In this document: in pieces, positions 1 to 5,590 of the stretch
Layout: each line of letters opens with the position of its first letter
Position numbering within the stretch: the first letter of the stretch is position 1
DNA from: an uncultured Burkholderiales bacterium
Lineage (GTDB): Bacteria > Pseudomonadota > Gammaproteobacteria > Burkholderiales > Burkholderiaceae_C
DNA length: 5,590 nucleotides
Direction of reading: 5' to 3'
Assembly (NCBI GenBank): GCA_903856995.1
Contig: CAIODK010000364.1
Coordinates: 1-5,590, forward strand
The notes under the pieces: model-generated
Databases searched by the model: none
What the model was told of the DNA's origin: nothing
The model's input: the letters and a program-made list of their open reading frames with translations, nothing else
Program-made: the position numbers and the translations under genes

Positions 1-903
1 CGCACTGGCGCGTTGTGTGGAGCCAACGCCCACAATGGCGCCCGTGATGGTGTGTGTGGTGGACACAGGAATACCCAAGGCTGTCGCCAAGAACAACGTG
101 ATAGCCCCACCCGTCTCGGCGCAGAAACCGCCTACGGGCTTGAGCTTGGTGATCCTCTGGCCCATGGTCTTCACAATGCGCCAACCGCCAAACATCGTGC
201 CCAAACCAATCGCCATGTAGCAACACACGATCGTCCAAGTCGGCGGTGAACTGTCTGTGCTTGACGCATAACCCGTGGCCAACAACAGCATCCAAATGAT
301 GCCGATGGTTTTCTGGGCGTCATTCCCCCCGTGGCCCAAGCTGTAAGCGCCAGCAGAGACCAACTGCAAGCGGCGGAACCATTTGTCCACGCGGGAGGGG
401 CGGAAGCTACGGAAAATCCAAGCCACCGCGACCATCATCAACGAGCCCAGCAAGAAGCCTAGCAACGGTGACACGAAAATAAATGCGACTGTTTTCAAAA
501 TACCAGAAGCAACCAAGGCGCCGGAGCCGGCCTTCGCAATCACAGCACCCGAAATGCCGCCAATCAACGCATGTGAGGAGCTACTGGGAATACCGTAGTA
601 CCACGTGATGACGTTCCAAGTGATGGCGCCCAACAAGGCGCCAAACACCACATGGGTGTCCACAATGCCCGGCTGAACAATTCCTTTACCCACCGTGGCA
701 GCCACGCTGAGATGGAAAATAAAAATCGCCACAAAGTTGAAAAAGGCCGCAAACAGCACTGCTTGCGCAGGCTTGAGCACGCCGGTGGACACCACCGTGG
801 CGATGGAGTTTGCTGCATCGTGAAAGCCGTTCATGAAGTCGAACAGCAAGGCCAACACAACCAGCATGGCGACCACCCAAAAGGCGGTTTGTACGGTTTC
901 CAT
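1..903 (-). CDS. pit: PiT-family inorganic phosphate transporter, C-terminus cut by window edge
   Basis: Inner-membrane, low-affinity phosphate permease of the PHO4/PiT family, which in studied members takes up phosphate (often as a metal-phosphate complex) with protons or Na+. I translated 301 codons from the ATG at 903 to the left edge with no stop. The two family signature pairs are visible: GFHDAANSIA (26-35) matched by HGGNDAQKTIG (191-201), and GIPSSSSHALIGG (104-116) matched by GIPVSTTHTITGA (277-289). These reflect the family's internal duplication. Hydrophobic stretches at about 9-25, 47-68, 86-103, 136-164, 200-212 and 223-240 fit a multi-pass protein. Small bacterial members have about 335 residues, so roughly 35 are missing beyond the window. 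The start lies 13 nt after the DUF47 stop with only a weak GAG upstream, so translation is probably coupled to that gene. Family assignment is secure; whether H+ or Na+ is used cannot be told. Confidence 0.95.
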   Translation of the reverse strand, partial: METVQTAFWVVAMLVVLALLFDFMNGFHDAANSIATVVSTGVLKPAQAVLFAAFFNFVAIFIFHLSVAATVGKGIVQPGIVDTHVVFGALLGAITWNVITWYYGIPSSSSHALIGGISGAVIAKAGSGALVASGILKTVAFIFVSPLLGFLLGSLMMVAVAWIFRSFRPSRVDKWFRRLQLVSAGAYSLGHGGNDAQKTIGIIWMLLLATGYASSTDSSPPTWTIVCCYMAIGLGTMFGGWRIVKTMGQRITKLKPVGGFCAETGGAITLFLATALGIPVSTTHTITGAIVGVGSTQRASA

Positions 904-916
904 ACGAGACTCGGGC

Positions 917-1564
917 TTAAGAGTTCTCGAGGACGATGCCCTCGATCAAGTTAGCCACGTCTTCGCACTTGTCGGTGATGGTCTCCAACAATTGGTAAAT
1001 CGCTTTGAGCTTGAGCACTTCGCGCACATCCGGCTCTTCACGGAACAACTTGCTCATAGCGCCCCGCATGACGCGGTCAGCGTCAGACTCGAGCTTGTCA
1101 ATTTCTTCACATGTCTTAAGCGCAGCTTCTGCTGTTGCGTGATCTGAAATTTTTTCCAACATCTTGACAGCATCACGCACGCGCTCGCAGCACTTCACGC
1201 TCAACTCTGTCAAACGCACGATCTCTTCATTCATGATGTGTACGTCGTACAAAGCCATGGTCTCGGCCGTGTCTTGGATCAAATCAGCCACATCGTCCAT
1301 GGTGTTGATCAAGGAGTGAATTTGCTCGCGATCAATGGGCGTGATGAAGGTTTTATGAAGGGCCACATTGCATTCATGTGTCACGCGGTCCGCAGCGCGC
1401 TCGGCGTTATCCACCTCTTGGTTGTACTTGGCGCGCAAGATGGGGTCATTGTAGTTAGCCACCAAACTTGAAAACGCATGTGCAGCCTCAACGATGCGGT
1501 CTGCGTGCTGGTTGAACATGACGAAAAAATTGCCTTCTGTGGGCAACAACTTTCCAAATAGCAT
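917..1564 (-). CDS. DUF47 / PhoU-like phosphate transport accessory protein
   Basis: A 215-residue soluble, helical protein of the DUF47 (TIGR00153, PhoU_div) family, which is commonly encoded next to PiT transporters and is thought to regulate them; the mechanism is unknown. The N-terminus MLFGKLLPTEGNFF is typical of the family. The protein has an internal duplication: EVDNAERAADRV (50-61) matches EIDKLESDADRV (154-165), and MDDVADLIQ (89-97) matches CEDVANLIE (200-208). These acidic E/DxxxD helices resemble the metal-binding motifs of PhoU. The length is normal. The ATG is preceded by AGGAG with a 6-nt spacer, the best ribosome binding site in the window. It is the first gene of a two-gene unit with the phosphate transporter and lies directly downstream of the Pho-box array. 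Its pairing with the transporter resembles orfA-pit of Sinorhizobium meliloti. The assignment to the family is firm; the regulatory role is inferred. Confidence 0.93.
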   Translation of the reverse strand: MLFGKLLPTEGNFFVMFNQHADRIVEAAHAFSSLVANYNDPILRAKYNQEVDNAERAADRVTHECNVALHKTFITPIDREQIHSLINTMDDVADLIQDTAETMALYDVHIMNEEIVRLTELSVKCCERVRDAVKMLEKISDHATAEAALKTCEEIDKLESDADRVMRGAMSKLFREEPDVREVLKLKAIYQLLETITDKCEDVANLIEGIVLENS

Positions 1565-1570
1565 TGGGAA

Positions 1571-1575
1571 CTCCT
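1571..1575 (-). promoter_or_regulatory. Shine-Dalgarno sequence of the DUF47 gene
   Basis: AGGAG on the minus strand with 6 nt to the ATG at 1564. It is the only near-consensus ribosome binding site in the window and fixes the start of the DUF47 protein. The last PhoB half-site ends only 4 nt upstream, so a protein array on the repeats would reach almost to this site on the DNA. Confidence 0.85.
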
Positions 1576-1579
1576 GTGC

Positions 1580-1619
1580 GTGACTTATTTGTGACTTTTA
1601 TATGACTTACATATGACAG
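1580..1619 (-). promoter_or_regulatory. Array of four PhoB half-sites (tandem Pho box)
   Basis: Read on the minus strand from 1619 down there are four 7-mers: CTGTCAT (1613-1619), AAGTCAT (1602-1608), AAGTCAC (1591-1597) and AAGTCAC (1580-1586). They are separated by 4-nt AT-rich spacers ATGT, ATAA and AAAT, so the period is exactly 11 bp and every copy keeps GTCA. The known Pho box is a pair of 7-bp direct repeats close to CTGTCAT separated by 4 AT-rich bases, bound head-to-tail by PhoB dimers. The first repeat matches the Escherichia coli half-site perfectly. Four half-sites would hold two PhoB dimers. The genes directly downstream code for phosphate uptake, which fits phosphate control. 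The sequence pattern is seen directly; PhoB binding is inferred. Confidence 0.85.
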
Positions 1620-1623
1620 TCAA
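1595..1623 (-). promoter_or_regulatory. Candidate sigma-70 promoter of the DUF47-pit unit
   Basis: On the minus strand, TTGACT (1618-1623, 5 of 6 to the -35 consensus) is followed after 17 bp by TAAAAG (1595-1600, 4 of 6 to the -10 consensus). An overlapping alternative -10 is TATAAA (1597-1602, 5 of 6) but with only 15 bp spacing. Transcription would start near 1588, giving a leader of about 24 nt. The first PhoB repeat touches the -35, the third covers the -10 and the fourth lies downstream of the predicted start. No better promoter is visible in the gap. The start site has not been measured, so the exact elements are uncertain. Confidence 0.5.
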
Positions 1624-1626
1624 AGT

Positions 1627-1662
1627 GTAATCGCAGCCCATGCGCGGGAAAAAAGTGATTAC
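1627..1662. repeat. Imperfect inverted repeat upstream of the Pho boxes
   Basis: GTAATCGC (1627-1634) and GTGATTAC (1655-1662) form an inverted repeat matching at 7 of 8 positions, with 20 bp between the arms. The promoter-proximal arm begins 4 bp beyond the candidate -35. It might be a second regulator's site, or chance. It is not a convincing terminator: the loop is long and a T-run on the minus strand (1649-1654) lies inside the loop rather than after the stem. Confidence 0.3.
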
Positions 1663-1715
1663 CTCTAACGCGCTTTTCGACTGGCCGCGTCAAGCGAAGG
1701 CTGTGACTGAGAAGT

Positions 1716-2201
1716 TCACGACAAGTCCTGCAAGACCCATCGCTCAATGGCTTGATGTTTCACCGCCTCAAGTTGTGCATCACTCACCCGCTCAGGCCAT
1801 ATCTCGGCTAGGGGCATTAAGACGAAGGCTCGTTCATGCCAACGGGGGTGTGGCACGGTCAGTTCAGCACTGATCAATGACACATCGCCATAAAAAATCA
1901 GATCTAAATCGAGGGTACGCGGCGCATTTTTGTAGGGTCGCTCGCGGCCGCTTTTCAACTCTAGCGCTTGCAATGCGTGCAATAGCGCGAGGGGGCTGAG
2001 TTGCGTTTGCAACAGAACCACCGCATTGATGAAGTCCGGTCCCTGCGCTTCATACGGCACGCTGCGGTACAGCGATGACGCCTGCACACACTGCGTCTGG
2101 GGCACACCCGCCAGATCGCGCAATGCTTGTTGAACCGTGGCCACCGCATCGCCCAAATTGGCGCCGAGGGCCACGCATGCCATGACAGGGGAAGCAGGCA
2201 C
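1716..2201 (-). CDS. folK: 2-amino-4-hydroxy-6-hydroxymethyldihydropteridine pyrophosphokinase
   Basis: Cytoplasmic HPPK, which transfers pyrophosphate from ATP to 6-hydroxymethyl-7,8-dihydropterin, the step before dihydropteroate synthase in folate synthesis. The 161-residue length is normal. The N-terminal strand with ALGANLGD (11-18) starts the pterin fold. The signature PRTLDLDLIFYG is at 94-105, with the two Mg-binding aspartates D98 and D100 and R95 (equivalent to D95, D97 and R92 of the E. coli enzyme). VPHPRWHERAFVLMPL (116-131) is the conserved C-terminal segment with the family histidine. I chose the GTG at 2201 because GGAG lies 8 nt upstream; the internal ATG at 2183 has no ribosome binding site. 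It starts 14 nt after pcnB, and pcnB-folK is also the E. coli order. No panB follows here. No clear terminator was found after the stop. Confidence 0.95.
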   Translation of the reverse strand: MPASPVMACVALGANLGDAVATVQQALRDLAGVPQTQCVQASSLYRSVPYEAQGPDFINAVVLLQTQLSPLALLHALQALELKSGRERPYKNAPRTLDLDLIFYGDVSLISAELTVPHPRWHERAFVLMPLAEIWPERVSDAQLEAVKHQAIERWVLQDLS

Positions 2202-2209
2202 GGCGAAAA

Positions 2210-2213
2210 CTCC
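2210..2213 (-). promoter_or_regulatory. Shine-Dalgarno sequence deciding the folK GTG start
   Basis: GGAG on the minus strand, 8 nt before the GTG at 2201 and just after the pcnB stop codon. It supports GTG over the ATG six codons further in, which has only a pyrimidine-rich coding sequence upstream. Confidence 0.6.
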
Positions 2214-2215
2214 GT

Positions 2216-3778
2216 TTATTCGGCTGCGGGGACAGCACCCGTATCACCACCCGGCTTGCGGCGGCGACGGCGGCGCTTTTTGGCCGGTGACGCATCGCCC
2301 TCTTCACCTTCAGGCTCAGCATCGCGAAAGCGCGGATCCACATCGCCGGCACGCGGCTCAGCGGCTGGCTTGTCTGCGCGACGTACAGAATGCACGCGCG
2401 GGGCACGTTGGGCTTTTTGCTGCTCTTGACGCACTTGCTGAAGCATGTCTTCTCGGTTGCTATCGTCCGCTGTGCTGAACTCTTGCCACCAGTCGGACAA
2501 AGCCTCTTCGACCTCGCCCACATCCGCACGCAAACGCATGAAGTCAAAGCCCGCACGAAAGCGTGCTTGATCCACCAAGGTCCAAGGGCCGCTACCGACG
2601 CGTTTTTCAAAGCGAGGTTGCATCATCCAGATTTCACGCATATCAGCACCGAGCTTGCCGCGCCCAGACACATCACCGATGCGCGAATCAAACACTTCAT
2701 CAATCGCGTTTTGCAAAGCAGGAAGCGACGGCTGCTTGGCACGGCGTTGCGCCCATGTCTCGCGCACGTCTGACCACAAGACACAGGCCAACAAGAAACT
2801 AGGCGCCACAGGTTTGCCCTCGCCCACCCGGCGGTCGGTGTCGCCCAAAGCGATCTTCACAAACTCTTCATCGGCACGATCGACCACGATGTCGAGCAGC
2901 GGGTAAATGCCTTTGGCCAGACCTTGTTGCTTGAGCTGAGCCACGCTGGCCAAGGCATGGCCAGTTTGCAAGAGCTTGAGCATTTCGTCGAACAAACGGC
3001 TTTGTGGCACATCAGCCAGCAACTTGGCCGCGCGCTTCAGGGGCGACGCCGTTTTGGCTTCTAACTTGAAACCCAAGGCCGCAAGCTTGGCCGCAAAACG
3101 CACGGCGCGAATCACGCGCACAGGGTCTTCGCGGTAGCGCATGGCGGGATCCCCGATCATGCGAATGATTTTTTTCTTCGCATCGGCGATACCGCCGTGG
3201 TAATCAATCACATTGCCCGTTTCGGGGTCGTAATACATGGCGTTGATGGTGAAGTCACGACGTGCTGCATCCTGGTCCTGCGGGCCCCACACGTTGTCGC
3301 GCAAAACGCGACCACTGGCGTCGACCGCATGCTTCATGCCGGCAAGCTCTTGCTTGCTGCTGCGTTCGTTGCCTTTGACTTGTTCGGCCTCCGTGTTGTC
3401 CAGATGCGCACGGAAGGTGGACACCTCGATCACTTCATGCTCGCGGCCACGCCCGTACACCACGTGCACGATGCGAAAGCGCCGGCCGATGATGAAGGCG
3501 CGACGGAACGCTGCCTTCACCTGCTCTGGCGTGGCATTGGTCGCGACATCAAAGTCTTTGGGCTTCAAGCCCAACAACAAATCGCGCACCGCGCCGCCTA
3601 CGATATAGGCCTCAAAGCCGCGGTCTTGAAGGGTACGCACCACATTCAGCGCACGCTCGTCGACCCAGTCCACGTTGATGCCGTGCACCTTGGCAGGCAC
3701 CACTTGACGTTTACCCAAGTCGGGCAGGGTGCTGGCGGGCTTTTTACCCATCAGCTTATTGATAAATTGTTTGATCAT
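2216..3778 (-). CDS. pcnB: Poly(A) polymerase I (polynucleotide adenylyltransferase)
   Basis: A 520-residue class II nucleotidyltransferase that adds 3' poly(A) tails to RNA and so promotes its decay. The catalytic head is clear: GGAVRD (61-66) and DFDVAT (75-80), with D75 and D77 as the likely metal-binding pair. They are followed by RRDFTINAM (173-181), the family segment IDYHGGIAD (191-199) and REDPVRVIRAVRFAAKL (216-232). The N-terminal extension and long C-terminal domain favour pcnB over a CCA-adding enzyme. The tail ends in a basic cluster KKRRRRRRK (500-508), likely for RNA contact, then an acidic or neutral end. Total length exceeds the 465 or so of E. coli. I placed the start at the ATG at 3778, which overlaps the HAD stop as ATGA; an open frame continues 60 codons further upstream inside the HAD gene but has no family resemblance. 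No good ribosome binding site is seen, so coupling is likely. Confidence 0.94.
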   Translation of the reverse strand: MIKQFINKLMGKKPASTLPDLGKRQVVPAKVHGINVDWVDERALNVVRTLQDRGFEAYIVGGAVRDLLLGLKPKDFDVATNATPEQVKAAFRRAFIIGRRFRIVHVVYGRGREHEVIEVSTFRAHLDNTEAEQVKGNERSSKQELAGMKHAVDASGRVLRDNVWGPQDQDAARRDFTINAMYYDPETGNVIDYHGGIADAKKKIIRMIGDPAMRYREDPVRVIRAVRFAAKLAALGFKLEAKTASPLKRAAKLLADVPQSRLFDEMLKLLQTGHALASVAQLKQQGLAKGIYPLLDIVVDRADEEFVKIALGDTDRRVGEGKPVAPSFLLACVLWSDVRETWAQRRAKQPSLPALQNAIDEVFDSRIGDVSGRGKLGADMREIWMMQPRFEKRVGSGPWTLVDQARFRAGFDFMRLRADVGEVEEALSDWWQEFSTADDSNREDMLQQVRQEQQKAQRAPRVHSVRRADKPAAEPRAGDVDPRFRDAEPEGEEGDASPAKKRRRRRRKPGGDTGAVPAAE

Positions 3779-4446
3779 TGTTTTGGGAAGAGTTCCAAAA
3801 TCGGCCAACCCTTTTCTAGGGCCACGGCGCGCAGTGTGTCGTCGGGGTTCGTCGCCACGGGGTGGTTGACGCGCTCCAACAGGGGCAAGTCGTTGCGGGA
3901 ATCGCTGTAAAACGTGGCGTCTACATCCGCCCAGTCCAAGCCTTGCGTTAGGAGCCATTGTTGCAGACGTTGCACTTTGCCATCCCGCAAGGACGGCACG
4001 CCCAAAATTTCATTGGTAAACCAGCCGTGGGCGTCGCGCACCAGCTCGACCGCAATCAAGTCTTCAACACCGAAGGCTTGGGCGATCGGGCGCGTCACAA
4101 ACTCGTTGGTCGCGGTGACGATGACGATGCGGTCTCCCGCCTCCCGATGTTTTTGCACCAAGGCCAGCGCTTGCTGGTGAATGGCGGGTTGCACCACCTC
4201 ACGCATGAATTGCGCATGTGCCTGAGCCGCCACGTCGGGGCCGCGTTGGCAAAACGCCTCGGCGGCAAAGCGCACATAGTCGTGAATGTCCAAAGTTCCT
4301 GCTTGGTAGTGGGCGTAGAACTCGTCATTTCGCATCAAAAACGTATCGCGGTCATGCCAGCCCAAACGAACGGTGAATTCACCCCAAGATTGGTCAGAGT
4401 CAATCGGCAACAGTGTGTGGTCTAAATCAAATAAAGCGAGTTTCAT
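3775..4446 (-). CDS. HAD-superfamily subfamily IB phosphatase, substrate unknown
   Basis: A 223-residue cytoplasmic hydrolase related to phosphoserine phosphatase (SerB). All four HAD motifs are present. Motif I is FDLDHTL (6-12) with nucleophile D7 and acid D9. Motif II is IVIVTATN (107-114) with T111. The motif III lysine is probably K157 in LRDGKVQRL. Motif IV is YSDSRNDLPLL (180-190) with D182 and D186. The helical insert after motif I (about 17-80) is the cap region typical of class C1. The start ATG at 4446 shares one base with the hda stop; a GTG one codon earlier is possible. The gene ends in a 4-nt ATGA overlap with pcnB. No SerB-type ACT domain is present, and a true serB is not implied. 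Homologues are often named only HAD-IB hydrolase. The family is certain; the substrate cannot be told. Confidence 0.92.
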   Translation of the reverse strand: MKLALFDLDHTLLPIDSDQSWGEFTVRLGWHDRDTFLMRNDEFYAHYQAGTLDIHDYVRFAAEAFCQRGPDVAAQAHAQFMREVVQPAIHQQALALVQKHREAGDRIVIVTATNEFVTRPIAQAFGVEDLIAVELVRDAHGWFTNEILGVPSLRDGKVQRLQQWLLTQGLDWADVDATFYSDSRNDLPLLERVNHPVATNPDDTLRAVALEKGWPILELFPKQ

Positions 4447-5132
4447 CACATGTTTTCCAGCATGGCTTTGATCAAAGGGATGGTGACGGCGCGTTGCGTT
4501 TGCAAGGCGTAGCCATCGAGTTGGTCGAGGAGTTGGATGAGGCTGCTCAGGTCGCGACTGAATCGGCTGAGCATGAAGTCCATCACCTCGTCGCTCAAAA
4601 ACACGCCCCGCTCGTCAGCGTGTTGGCGCAGCACTGCACGCCGCTCGGATTCACTGAGCACCTGCAATTGAAAGATATGACCCCACCCCAAACGGGTGCG
4701 CAAGTCTTCGCGCAGACTCAAGTCACTGGGCGGCATGCTGCCCGCCGCCAGCACCCAACGTTGCTGGCCATCACCGGGCGTCGTGGCGTTCACAAACCAG
4801 TTAAACGCAGCGTGCTGCTGCACCGCGGTGTAGAGATGCACATCGTCCAAGATGACCACGCGCCAAGCCTCGTCAAACCCAGCGGGCTCGGCCATGGAGG
4901 CATCCATCCAACCCACGAGGCAGCCTTGGTCGCGCAAAGCGCCTTGCACAGCGCGCAACAAATGGGTTTTCCCGCTGCCACTCTCACCCCACACATACGT
5001 AGGCACGGGTGAGCGCTTGTCATTGCCTGCCCACAGCTGGAGGTGTTGCAACGCTGCTTGATTGGGGCCTGCAAAAAAATTGGTCAGGTTCGGGCCTGGG
5101 GCCAAACCGATGTCGAGTGCAATTTGCTTCAT
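4446..5132 (-). CDS. hda: DnaA regulatory inactivator Hda
   Basis: A 228-residue AAA+ protein related to DnaA. In E. coli, Hda bound to the DNA-loaded beta clamp stimulates ATP hydrolysis by DnaA and so prevents re-initiation. A clamp-binding peptide QIALDI lies at residues 3-8, equivalent to QLSLPL in E. coli. The Walker A motif GESGSGKT is at 49-56 and Walker B VVILDD at 92-97. A sensor 1-like AAGS is at 129-132, and RTRLGWG (145-151) carries the candidate arginine finger R147. The C-terminal helices (about 180-228) form the lid, with R193 a possible sensor 2. The DnaA DNA-binding domain IV is absent, which excludes dnaA itself. The start ATG lies 6 nt after the upstream gene, with a GAGAG that overlaps that gene's stop and serves as a weak ribosome site. 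Confidence 0.94.
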   Translation of the reverse strand: MKQIALDIGLAPGPNLTNFFAGPNQAALQHLQLWAGNDKRSPVPTYVWGESGSGKTHLLRAVQGALRDQGCLVGWMDASMAEPAGFDEAWRVVILDDVHLYTAVQQHAAFNWFVNATTPGDGQQRWVLAAGSMPPSDLSLREDLRTRLGWGHIFQLQVLSESERRAVLRQHADERGVFLSDEVMDFMLSRFSRDLSSLIQLLDQLDGYALQTQRAVTIPLIKAMLENM

Positions 5133-5138
5133 CGTCTC

Positions 5139-5590
5139 TCAAACACCACGGTACAAAGCGCTGACTTGGTATTGCGCACGCAAGCGGCGAATGGCGACCA
5201 ACAACACCGCACTGAAGGGCAGCGCCACCAACACCCCGACAAAACCGAACAACTGGCCAAAAGCCATCAAAGCAAAAATTACGTGCAACGGGTGCAAACC
5301 AATACGTTCGCCCACCAAGCGGGGCGTCAACACAAAACTCTCAATCACCTGGCCCAAGCCATACACCACCGCAACCATCAGCAAAGCCTCCGCAGGGGCA
5401 AACTGCAAGAGGCCCGCCAGCACGGCCAAGGCCAAACCTAAACCAAATCCCACATAAGGCACAAACACAGCCAAGCCGGTGAAGACGCCAATCGGCAACG
5501 CCAAATCCAAGCCAAAGGCCGACAACGCCACGCTGTAATACACCGCCAGCAGCGCCATGACGGACAACTGCCCGCGCAGGTATTGGCCCA
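5139..5590 (-). CDS. AI-2E family transporter (PerM-like), C-terminal part only
   Basis: The last 149 residues of a polytopic inner-membrane protein of the AI-2E_transport (PF01594) family; the remaining N-terminal part, about 200 residues, lies beyond the right edge. The frame is open to the edge and begins with GQYLRGQLSVMALL, a segment typical of the middle of these proteins, so the TTG at 5567 is not a true start. Hydrophobic segments lie at about 11-27, 33-62 (probably two), 66-80 and 103-134 of the visible part. The conserved motif GLGQVIESFVLTPRLVGERI is at 77-96, and the basic cytoplasmic tail begins near RRLR (134-137). Members export autoinducer-2 in E. coli (TqsA) or act in Na+/H+ exchange in others, so the substrate here is unknown. 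It precedes hda by 6 nt and is probably in the same operon. Confidence 0.92.
   Translation of the reverse strand, partial: GQYLRGQLSVMALLAVYYSVALSAFGLDLALPIGVFTGLAVFVPYVGFGLGLALAVLAGLLQFAPAEALLMVAVVYGLGQVIESFVLTPRLVGERIGLHPLHVIFALMAFGQLFGFVGVLVALPFSAVLLVAIRRLRAQYQVSALYRGV

Noticed and set aside
1649..1715. Rho-independent terminator after folK
   Set aside because: The only stems (CGCTT with AAGCG, interrupted; AAAAG with CTTTT around a 17-nt loop) are weak or not followed by a T-run, so folK termination is left unassigned.
1640..1873. Small plus-strand open frame starting in the folK-DUF47 gap
   Set aside because: Most of it is antisense to folK, there is no ribosome binding site or promoter on the plus strand, and the product resembles nothing known.
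2050..2610. Minus-strand open frame of 186 codons across the pcnB end and folK start
   Set aside because: It is out of frame with both clear genes and has a Cys/Arg-rich composition without any motif.
3197..3910. Long plus-strand open frame of 237 codons
   Set aside because: It lies antisense to pcnB and the start of the HAD gene, has no recognisable domain and a histidine/valine-rich composition typical of an antisense shadow of a GC-rich gene.
3779..3958. 60-codon N-terminal extension of the pcnB frame
   Set aside because: It lies wholly within the HAD gene in another frame, is rich in Arg, Gly and Pro, and lacks family similarity; the ATG at 3778 gives the usual PcnB start.
4413..5012. 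Plus-strand open frame of 199 codons
   Set aside because: It is antisense to hda, whose Walker motifs and full length are clear; no family resemblance and no ribosome binding site on the plus strand.
5139..5567. Complete small membrane protein starting at the TTG at 5567
   Set aside because: The frame stays open to the window edge and the residues before the TTG (GQYLRGQ) match the AI-2E family, so this is the end of a longer protein.

Overview
All seven protein-coding genes in this window lie on the minus strand, so the biological reading order runs from the right edge to the left edge. The gene set and protein style point to a betaproteobacterium of the Burkholderiales, most likely a member of the Comamonadaceae with moderately high GC. 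This is a judgement from remembered family resemblance (for example the Hda N-terminus and the AI-2E – hda – HAD – pcnB – folK order), not from a database search.

Right half (5590 to 1716): a tightly packed run of five genes. It starts with the C-terminal part of an AI-2E/PerM-family membrane protein cut by the window edge. Next come hda (the clamp-dependent inactivator of the replication initiator DnaA), a HAD-IB family phosphatase of unknown substrate, pcnB (poly(A) polymerase I) and folK (folate synthesis). The junctions are +6, -1, -4 and +14 nt, and no promoter or terminator is visible inside the run, so it reads as one transcription unit with translational coupling. It is a housekeeping operon with mixed jobs: replication control, RNA 3'-end polyadenylation that promotes decay, and a folate step.

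A 151-bp gap (1565 to 1715) follows. It holds the most informative non-coding signal of the window: four direct repeats with exactly 11-bp spacing and a shared GTCA core, which is the architecture of a PhoB binding site (Pho box) array. They lie over a candidate sigma-70 promoter directly upstream of a strong Shine-Dalgarno sequence.

Left half (1564 to 1): the two-gene unit controlled by that promoter. A DUF47/PhoU-like protein is followed 13 nt later by a PiT-family inorganic phosphate transporter, which runs off the left edge about 35 residues before its expected end. The phosphate-linked genes explain the Pho boxes. The position of the boxes over the -10 and start region suggests that PhoB may repress rather than activate this low-affinity system, as described for orfA-pit in Sinorhizobium meliloti.

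No mobile element, CRISPR array, RNA gene or wholly novel system was seen. The window is ordinary core chromosome apart from the Pho-box arrangement and the uncharacterised HAD phosphatase.
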